64,000 nucleotides of DNA from NCBI GenBank assembly GCA_905221605.1, contig CAJNDS010002831.1, forward strand, positions 200,787 through 264,786, written 5' to 3'. Origin of the DNA: Symbiodinium natans (lineage: Eukaryota; Sar; Dinophyceae; Suessiales; Symbiodiniaceae). A model generated the notes under the pieces. That model had not been told where the DNA came from and ran no database searches. It saw nothing but the letters and a program-made list of their open reading frames with translations. Shown here piece after piece: positions 58,117 through 64,000 of the stretch. Numbering within the stretch: the first letter of the stretch is position 1; the number at the start of each line of letters is the position of its first letter. Made by a program: the position numbers and the translations under genes.

Positions 58117-61073
58117 GCTTCCTTATCACAGAGGTAGGGTTGAGGATTGGTTCCGACGTGATTCTCCTTCTGTTTTTGTTGATGTCAAGCTCCCGGCACT
58201 TGAGGGGCTTGGCGCTCGGGCTTAGGGCTTTTGCAGCTTTCGTGTTCCCACGAGCCCCTTGGCCACTTGGCCCTTATCAAAGTGCCCAGCGCACACACCG
58301 CGGCTTGCCAGGATGAATTGCGGAGGCTTCGCCACTTGGGCCTCATAGCAAAAGGGCCGCAAGAGACAGAGCTTCAGGGTGCGACACGCCTGGAACTCTA
58401 GCTTCTGGAGGCTTCTCTTGCATGGCACACTCCACCAAGGCCGTTGAGGGTTTACTTAAATGACTTAAATGGTGGCTGCTCAGGAAAGCGCATGGCCGAC
58501 CGCAAGCACGCCGAAGCTGAAGCCCTGAGAAAGGAGCTCATGGAGTATGCCCCCTTGATGAAGCGTGGTGGTTGAGTCAGGGGGGGAGAGGGTGTCCTTG
58601 GGCCCACGACAGGCGGTTTCGGATATGTGTCGGGCTTAAAGGGAGGTTCATGGGGGGTTTTAAGGCGTTGGGCCTTACATCTCAAAGGCCCTTGTTGGTT
58701 TTGCATCATGTCGGAGCAAAGGGATCCACCCACCCCCCGGATCCAAAACCCTACAAGCCCTTGCACGGGCCCCCATCTGCAAATTCGCCCTTTTACTACC
58801 TTAGTAGGATCTTCAAGAAGGGTCCCCAAAACCCAAGGGGTGCAACCTTGGAGGGTAAATCCCCTAGATCCTTACGACCCTACTAGGCATCTTGAAGAAA
58901 GGTCCCCAAAACCCAAGGGTGCAACCTTGGAGAGTTTAGGGTTTAGGGTTTAGGGTTTAGGGTTTAGGGTTTAGGGTTTAGGGTTCCAGGATAACTCCCC
59001 CAGATCCCCCTCCGCCCCAGCTCTGCCGAGGTGAAGTTCATCGTGAGGATCCTTCCTGATGAGTGGCGTGCCAGGGTCGCTTCGGCGGAGGGTTTAAGGA
59101 TTTAAGGCTTTAAAGGGTTGGAGGGTTTAAGGGTTTAGTTAGGGGTTAAGGGTTTAAGGGTTTAAGGGTTTAGGGTTACCCTAAACCCTGAAGCTTAAAC
59201 CCAGAGAGGAGGGGAACGTGCAGAACGGGATTCCAGGGGTCCCCTTTTTGGAAACTGTGGGAGCCCTAGACTCCCCCCAACGCCCCCCAAAGAAGTGGCA
59301 ACCCTTGAAAGACCTTGGCTAGTCTGCTTGGCGCGTGGCAGTTCCACTCTCTCCTCTCAAAGGTCCCCCCCCCCCCCTCACCCCCCCAAAGCTGAAAGCC
59401 AGGTGAAACCTGAGATCCTCCAACGCTTAGCGGCAAAGGTTGGGCCGGAGGAGGCCTTGTGGGGGGGGGCTGTTAAGGTTTAAGTTGTTGCTGGCTGGGC
59501 CTCGAGGCCAGAGGAATGTGCACACGGTCTTAAAATGTATATGTATACATACACATGTTGTCTCTTTTTGTGCAGATACTCGTATGTTTTACTACTTGCA
59601 GGATAGAGGAGGGGGGTTAGCACAGGAGGGGGAAAACTAGGGGGCCCTCGAAAGCTGAAGTGTAGGGTTGCAGGTGCCTTCTTTATACTGACTGAATGAA
59701 CCCTGTGGTTTTCGGTCCTGAAACATGTCTCAGGATTTAGTATAGTACGTAGCATGTGGCATATGATTCCAGTTTTTTCGGGTTCATTTAGTATCCAGGT
59801 TTTCCGCTATCTTGCACAGGTGAGTAGCACATACTTCGGCCCGCAGGTGATCTTTTGCCCAGCTTGTTGAAAGATCGAGGGCAACGGGGTGAATTGCAGG
59901 TGGCCCGAAAAGGGACTTTGGCTGCAAAGGCCTCAAGGTTGTAGATTTTGGCTCTCGCCAGGTCCCGCAGACATTTGAATTGATAACATGACACTATAAA
60001 GACTATAAGAGTACTTGAAATGCAGCTTGAAGGAGCCCGCGTGGGCGTTCAGCCTCTCAGCAGAGTCCAAAAGCACACCTGAACACCTGAAGGACTCGAC
60101 GATGGAGGCCATCTCTGCCAGAGATCCCTCCTCGCAGACTCTCGCCTAAACTGGTGGCTTGGGACACCTTCGGATGCTAAGCTTTGGTTGAAGGTTGAAG
60201 GCACTCTCAGACTCGACACAAGGCACGCCCTCCCGCCGCTGGACGACCGTGCCATGCTCTCCAGGAACTCGAGCTAGCGGCAGCTAGCGCCAGAGAGCAG
60301 AAATTCAGGTTGTGTCCGAGAACCCTTCCAGAAACCTATGCCGGAACCTCAAACACCTAAATGCCCTAGCAAAGAGGAGTTCTGACTTGAAGGGCTTTCG
60401 ACTCTGCTTGGACCTTGGCTTTGCCGTGCATATTGCCCTGTCGAACAAGACGTTCGACATGGACCCAGCCAGCAAGGGCCGAAAGCAGAAATGCCATGGA
60501 CATCCACTTTATTCTGAGGCCTTCCCAGGACTTTTTCATGGTGTTTAGGTGTCTTAAGTGTCTTGACCTGGATGTTGAGTTTTGGGGCTGCCGGAGTGGT
60601 AAAGGGCGAGCCTACCCTTGATATCAAGTAACCTTGCAGAACTCCTTTGGCGCTTGCTGGGCTGGCTACGTCCAGCTACTGAAGGCAGGCCAAAAAAGAA
60701 GAGCAGGGTGGGTTCTGAGTTTAGGCCTTTAGGGTTTGGTGGGTTAGGCATCCCGGCTACATCCCTTGCAAGGCGGGTGAGGCATTTGGCACCAGTGATA
60801 AACGGCCTGTCAGTGCCTGACCTCTCTCCGTCCTAAATCTGAGGGGCGGGGGGGGGGGGGGGGGGGGGGGAGTTGGAGATAGGCTAGGACTTGAAGGTTT
60901 TGTTTGGGGGACTCTCGAACCTCTGAAACTGTCCACTTGTTCGTCGACGCAGGCAAGGTATGGACATCAGACAGAACGGCAGTTCTCAGCCCATCTCTCG
61001 GCCTGAAGCTATCAGAAGCAGCCACGATAGGATGCCGAACATAATTGAATCCCAGCCATCATCTCAAGGTTGA
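54370..61073 (+). CDS. Second coiled-coil protein gene, about 17 exons
   Basis: Exons: 54370-~54419, 55010-~55044, 55305-55350, 55670-~55740, 56035-56091, 56331-56402, 56510-56612, 56822-56898, 57082-57146, 57470-57535, 57882-57945, 58312-58378, 58484-58567, ~59031-59075, 60265-60308, 60640-60688, 60953-61073 (TGA). From 56035 to 58567 ten exons join in phase and encode continuous charged helix, for example RRKRKFISQMEQERAAWAF, RKEMDEKMAAIEKKLADTTE, EKKVAEMDKLQRTTEER, SERHLKIAEGEITRLLE and AERAEDLKRAREKAEFLE. The C-terminal exon (GMDIRQNGSSQPISRPEAIR, then SSHDRMPNIIESQPSSQG) is polar and non-helical and joins the previous exon in phase. Donors are mixed GT, GC and GA (GA at 57147). Function unknown; structural or cytoskeletal roles are typical for such proteins. 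Missing exons are likely between 59075 and 60640. Confidence 0.68.
55830..55859. repeat. Head-to-head telomere-repeat junction
   Basis: GGTTTAGGGTTTACCCCCTAAACCCTAAAC: two TTTAGGG-type units run directly into two CCCTAAA units, giving a palindrome. It lies in an intron of the second coiled-coil gene. Confidence 0.9.
58809..58932 (+). repeat. Direct repeat, two copies of about 45 bp
   Basis: AAGGTCCCCAAAACCCAAGG followed by GTGCAACCTTGGAG occurs at about 58818-58854 and 58899-58932; the second copy runs straight into a TTTAGGG array. Confidence 0.9.
58935..58985 (+). repeat. Interstitial TTTAGGG array
   Basis: Seven perfect units about 40-45 bp before the exon at about 59031. Confidence 0.95.
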
Positions 61074-61136
61074 GCAAGCTCATCATTTTAAGGCCTTGCC
61101 CATCTTCCTAAGCCAACTGCGATCGGCATCGTATAT

Positions 61137-61982
61137 ATGTCCTGGAAAGTACTAGCAAAGGACACCCTGAGTCTTCACGTCAAGCAGCCCCACTTAGACT
61201 TGGTTCTGCTGGTTAGCATGCCTGCTAAGTGGCGGACGCGCACAAGGCGGTGCGATGGCTTCCTGGGCCACTCGCTGCTCTGCCTGAGCTACTGGATCTT
61301 CTCGGCTTCCCTTGCGGGCCTTGCGATCCTCTGGCCCTCACCTTCGAGAGGGAGCTTGGTGGATGGGGACTTCTTCGAGCTCAAGCTCAAGGACAAGACA
61401 AGCCCGACAGAGTTGCTGACTATGTACAGCAATGTTTCCGGTGATGAGCCAAGTGTGCAAAGCATGCGTGCCGGAGAGCACAGTGGTCTTTTTGCCGTGT
61501 CGGGTGCGCTCCGCCTGTCGCAGGGCGCACTGAAGGTGTTCACTTGGCTAACGGATGCCGAGAAAAGCGAAGAAGTCTTCTCCCAGCACATGCATTCTTG
61601 CAACAAACGCAGGATTCTGGGCGAGAAAGGACACGAAAAATTGGTCGAGGTCAGCAGAGTCGGTCGTTGGCGACTCTTGGGGATCCCCTTCTCTTTCGAA
61701 TCCAACGTGACAGTTCTGGAAGACTGGCAGAACTACAAGGCATCCTTTCGGCAAAAAGCACGGGGTGCGATGAAGCACTTTGCCGGTTTCTGGCAAGTGG
61801 TCCCCACGAGCAGAGAAGAGTCCGTCGTGCTTCTGTACACAGAGGCAGTTCCAGGATTCCCCGTGCCCTCCTTGCTGAGGCGCTTTGCACGCGTGGTGGT
61901 GGAAGACATGGCACGGTCCGTTCTCCAGGACTTGCTTGACGCTGCTGAGTCTCGCAGACCTGCTCCCCAACATAGGGTTTAG
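61137..61982 (+). CDS. SRPBCC / COQ10-START-like lipid-binding family protein, intronless
   Basis: A continuous frame of 281 codons; the Met at 61218 (residue 28, MPAKWRTRTRRCDGF) is an alternative start and gives a better basic plus hydrophobic leader (GHSLLCLSYWIFSASLAGLA, residues 44-63), a likely membrane anchor or targeting peptide. Residues about 118-273 match the START/polyketide-cyclase-like (SRPBCC) fold: VFTWLTDAEKSEEVF, LVEVSRVGRWRLLGIPFSFE, SNVTVLEDW, AMKHFAGFWQVVPTS, VVLLYTEAVPGFPVPSLLRR. Such proteins bind hydrophobic ligands such as quinones, lipids or pigments in a helix-grip cavity; the ligand is not evident. The C-terminus reads into a TTTAGGG array and its stop (GTT TAG) is made by that repeat. 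It starts only 64 bp after the coiled-coil stop on the same strand. No intron, unlike its neighbours, so a retroposed origin is plausible. Confidence 0.82.
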   Translation: MSWKVLAKDTLSLHVKQPHLDLVLLVSMPAKWRTRTRRCDGFLGHSLLCLSYWIFSASLAGLAILWPSPSRGSLVDGDFFELKLKDKTSPTELLTMYSNVSGDEPSVQSMRAGEHSGLFAVSGALRLSQGALKVFTWLTDAEKSEEVFSQHMHSCNKRRILGEKGHEKLVEVSRVGRWRLLGIPFSFESNVTVLEDWQNYKASFRQKARGAMKHFAGFWQVVPTSREESVVLLYTEAVPGFPVPSLLRRFARVVVEDMARSVLQDLLDAAESRRPAPQHRV

Positions 61983-62294
61983 GGTATAGGGTTTAGGGTT
62001 TAGGGTTTCGGGCATACCTTGCTTGGCAGTAGCTGAGTTGCGGGGCACGAACGCCCCCCCCCAGGCACCAACACCTGTCTCCACACGGACCGAGTCGTGC
62101 CTTTGACGTAATGCTGTGGGTTCCCATTCTTGGGTGAGAGGCGTACAATGGCAAGGCCGCAACCGGACTCCTTGCCTATCCCATAAATGAGGAAGAGCTG
62201 ACTGCGAAGACTGCACGCCCAAAAAGGATGAGTCCAGAAAGCTGACGGGGTCTGAACTTACCCAGCGCCATCACACCCAACCTCCAGGATTACT

Positions 62295-62393
62295 ACAGGG
62301 GTCGGAATAATCACTAATGGCATTCCCTATGGTCCCTTTATGATTATACTCTTATAACTTCCAGAACTCTATTCTACTTAATGAGGCCCCTGT
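62295..62393. mobile_element. Inverted-repeat element, family A, copy 6
   Basis: Ends ACAGGGG and CCCCTGT are exact inverted repeats. The internal CATTCCCTATGGTCCCTTTA and CTCTATTCTACTTAATGAGG blocks match other copies. Length 99 bp, non-coding. Confidence 0.78.
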
Positions 62394-63178
62394 AAAAGAT
62401 CTCCTAGAACTTGCTGGGTTTGTTCCCTGGTGACTTCCTCGAGCCCCCTCCCTCTGCAGCCTCACTCCATGTGGCCCCAGGCCACATCTGCAGATTGAAC
62501 CCCCCCACACCAGTGAGTGCGACATGTTCAGTGATGAGAGATGCTGGAGGGATTCGGGGGTCCGAAAAAGGTTTAGGCTTTTGAGCTGTGTGGCTGAAGC
62601 AGACAAGCTGACAAAGTGTCCCAGCACCGTAGCTAAGACCTGCACAGGTAGCCTTTCGGAGCCACATCAGCCCTAAAAAGGTTTAATGGTTCATGTACCT
62701 TAATCGGAATTTTCAGTAGCAGTGTAAAATATGTCCCCCTCAATTGTAGGGTTCATTCCTGCTCCCAGGGCATTCTACCATGACATCCCCCCCACAGCCC
62801 CCATGTAGGTGAGAGCGCTTCTGGGTCGAAAAGCAAGGCAAAGGCTGCGCCCTCAAGCCCCCCCCCCCCCCCAAGACCTTGGGAGTCGAGGGGTTTAGGG
62901 TTTAGGAGAGCCAACAGGGGTTCCAACTTAAGGTTTTGTAGGGTGTTTTGGAGGGGCTTGATGACCGAAGCCACCTGTGAGGCTTCAGGCGTCGGTCTGG
63001 GGGGACAGGGACTCCCCTTCGCGGGATGGGTTCGTTCCTGTTTGGGATTTAGGGTCTAGGGTTTACGGAAGGCTTCCTTACCGGGGGGGGGGGGGGGGGG
63101 GGGGGGGGCCCCTTAATTTTTAGGAAAACGGTGTGTCTTCTTAATATGGGTGGCTTGGGCGGTGTGGGGGGGGGGGGT

Positions 63179-63250
<72 letters not shown>
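63179..63250 (+). repeat. Poly-G run, 72 bases
   Basis: Uninterrupted 72-base G run flanked by further G runs, the longest in the window. Length in the true genome may differ because such tracts are error-prone to sequence. Confidence 0.9.
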
Positions 63251-63251
<1 letters not shown>

Positions 63252-64000
63252 GGGGGGGGGGAGTTCGGGTTCTCAGTTTTTGTTTTTTTGGGGGGGGGGG
63301 ATTTAGGGTTGAGGGTTTAGCTGATGAGGGGGAGAGTCTGGGCTTGGAAGCAGAGGGCATGGTTTACGGGCTTCGGGTTCCGGGTTTTCACTCCTCTCAG
63401 ATCAGGGATCATGTCCCAAACTTGCGTGAGAGATCCCCTCCCCATCACACCACACCCTCTCCACGACCAACCCAAAACCCTAAACCCTAAACCCTAAACC
63501 CATTCTGGTATGCATGTTTAACTTACATATTCGTACCAACATGCTATGAGCTGGGATCGATATCTTTGTAGCCCATCAACCCAAAAACGGGTAGCCTGTA
63601 ATATCCTACGGTTACCGGGCTACCAAGATATAGGGTTTAGGGTTTAGGGTTTGGGGATCAAGCCGAGCATTTGCTTCTGGAAGGCACCTGCAGGAGGGGG
63701 AGCCGGGCTGGAGGGTGACGAAGAAATGGAGGTGGGAGGGCCCCCTGCGTGGGTCGCTTCAACGAGGGGTTAAGACACGTTAAGCGTTTCTCGAGTTCAG
63801 TTCTGAGTTTGCTGGCTCTTGTTCCTCTACTCCTAGAAGCAGGTTTCTTTGCAGAATATACGCGATCTCTCCAACCCTGAACTATACGAAGCCCATAGGC
63901 TCTAAAGTCTCAACTTCGAACCCTAAACCCTCGCTCACCATACGTCAGGGTTAAAACTTATGAACCTCGGCAAGGGGGAGCCTTGCCCCCCCCCCCCCCC

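Larger units (their letters stand above)
61983..64000. other. Terminal spacer of the window, no supported gene
   Basis: Contains a family A inverted-repeat element (62295-62393), several G/C runs, TTTAGGG patches (61973-62008, about 62893-62905, 63301-63320, 63632-63651) and CCCTAAA (63475-63500). An open fragment at 63690-63770 (GLEGDEEMEVGGPPAWVAST) could be an exon of a gene extending past the window; unproven. Confidence 0.5.

Noticed and set aside
61548-62222. 224-codon open frame on the minus strand
   Set aside because: It is antisense to the SRPBCC gene and has no recognisable motif; the + strand frame has clear family features.
63049-63490. Poly-proline and poly-glycine open frames
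   Set aside because: They are translations of the G run and not a protein.
1-64000. Bacterial or viral origin, operons, CRISPR arrays, tRNA or rRNA genes
   Set aside because: Genes are spliced with eukaryotic, dinoflagellate-type junctions; the direct repeats lack CRISPR spacing; I found no convincing tRNA T-loop arrangement or rRNA sequence by eye.

Overview
This window looks like nuclear DNA of a dinoflagellate, most likely a Suessiales or Symbiodiniaceae-like species; I do not name a species. Coding sequence is scattered as small exons (16 to about 140 bp). When the exons are joined by reading phase, the introns start with GT, GC or GA and nearly always end in AG followed by G. That three-way donor usage is a dinoflagellate hallmark. 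Every gene I can support lies on the + strand, as in dinoflagellate unidirectional clusters. The gene families also fit: a single-domain voltage-gated channel with EF hands, an ankyrin protein with the ubiquitin-like N-terminus common in dinoflagellates, and an SRPBCC protein. Introns and intergenic DNA are saturated with short arrays of the plant/alveolate telomere repeat TTTAGGG in both orientations, long G or C runs, and short inverted-repeat elements.

Layout. 1-15.35 kb: C-terminal part of an MNS1-like coiled-coil gene (21 phase-consistent exons; the N-terminus is not found). A complete one-intron ion-channel gene (11.36-13.21 kb) sits inside its largest intron on the same strand. 15.4-23.3 kb: repeat-rich DNA with a few proline-rich exon candidates. 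23.3-31.3 kb: a class I SAM-dependent, PRMT-like methyltransferase gene, possibly starting with a signal-peptide exon at 23,343. 31.7-42.1 kb: a J-domain (DnaJ-like) gene with an unrecognised C-terminal region and an acidic/lysine tail; it may continue to about 43.1 kb. 42.6-44.6 kb: unassigned exon fragments, two rich in Arg/Ser. 44.7-45.7 kb: an ankyrin-repeat gene with a damaged-looking N-terminus. 47.4-48.1 kb: an intronless, frameshifted coding remnant. 48.2-53.2 kb: gene-poor. 53.2-61.07 kb: a second coiled-coil gene with many exons. 61.14-61.98 kb: an intronless SRPBCC/COQ10-START-like gene. 62-64 kb: repeats, including a 72-base G run.

The genes do not form an obvious pathway. The pattern is intron-rich resident genes (two coiled-coil proteins, methyltransferase, J protein) interspersed with intron-poor genes (channel, ankyrin, SRPBCC, the frameshifted remnant) that look like retroposed copies. 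The most interesting structural features are the nested channel, the extreme mixed-donor splicing, the telomere repeat invasion (which supplies splice sites and stop codons), and at least two multi-copy families plus several single copies of about 50-160 bp terminal-inverted-repeat elements that lie mostly in introns and resemble introner/MITE elements. Exon boundaries were read by eye from frame continuity and AG/G acceptors; no transcript evidence was available.
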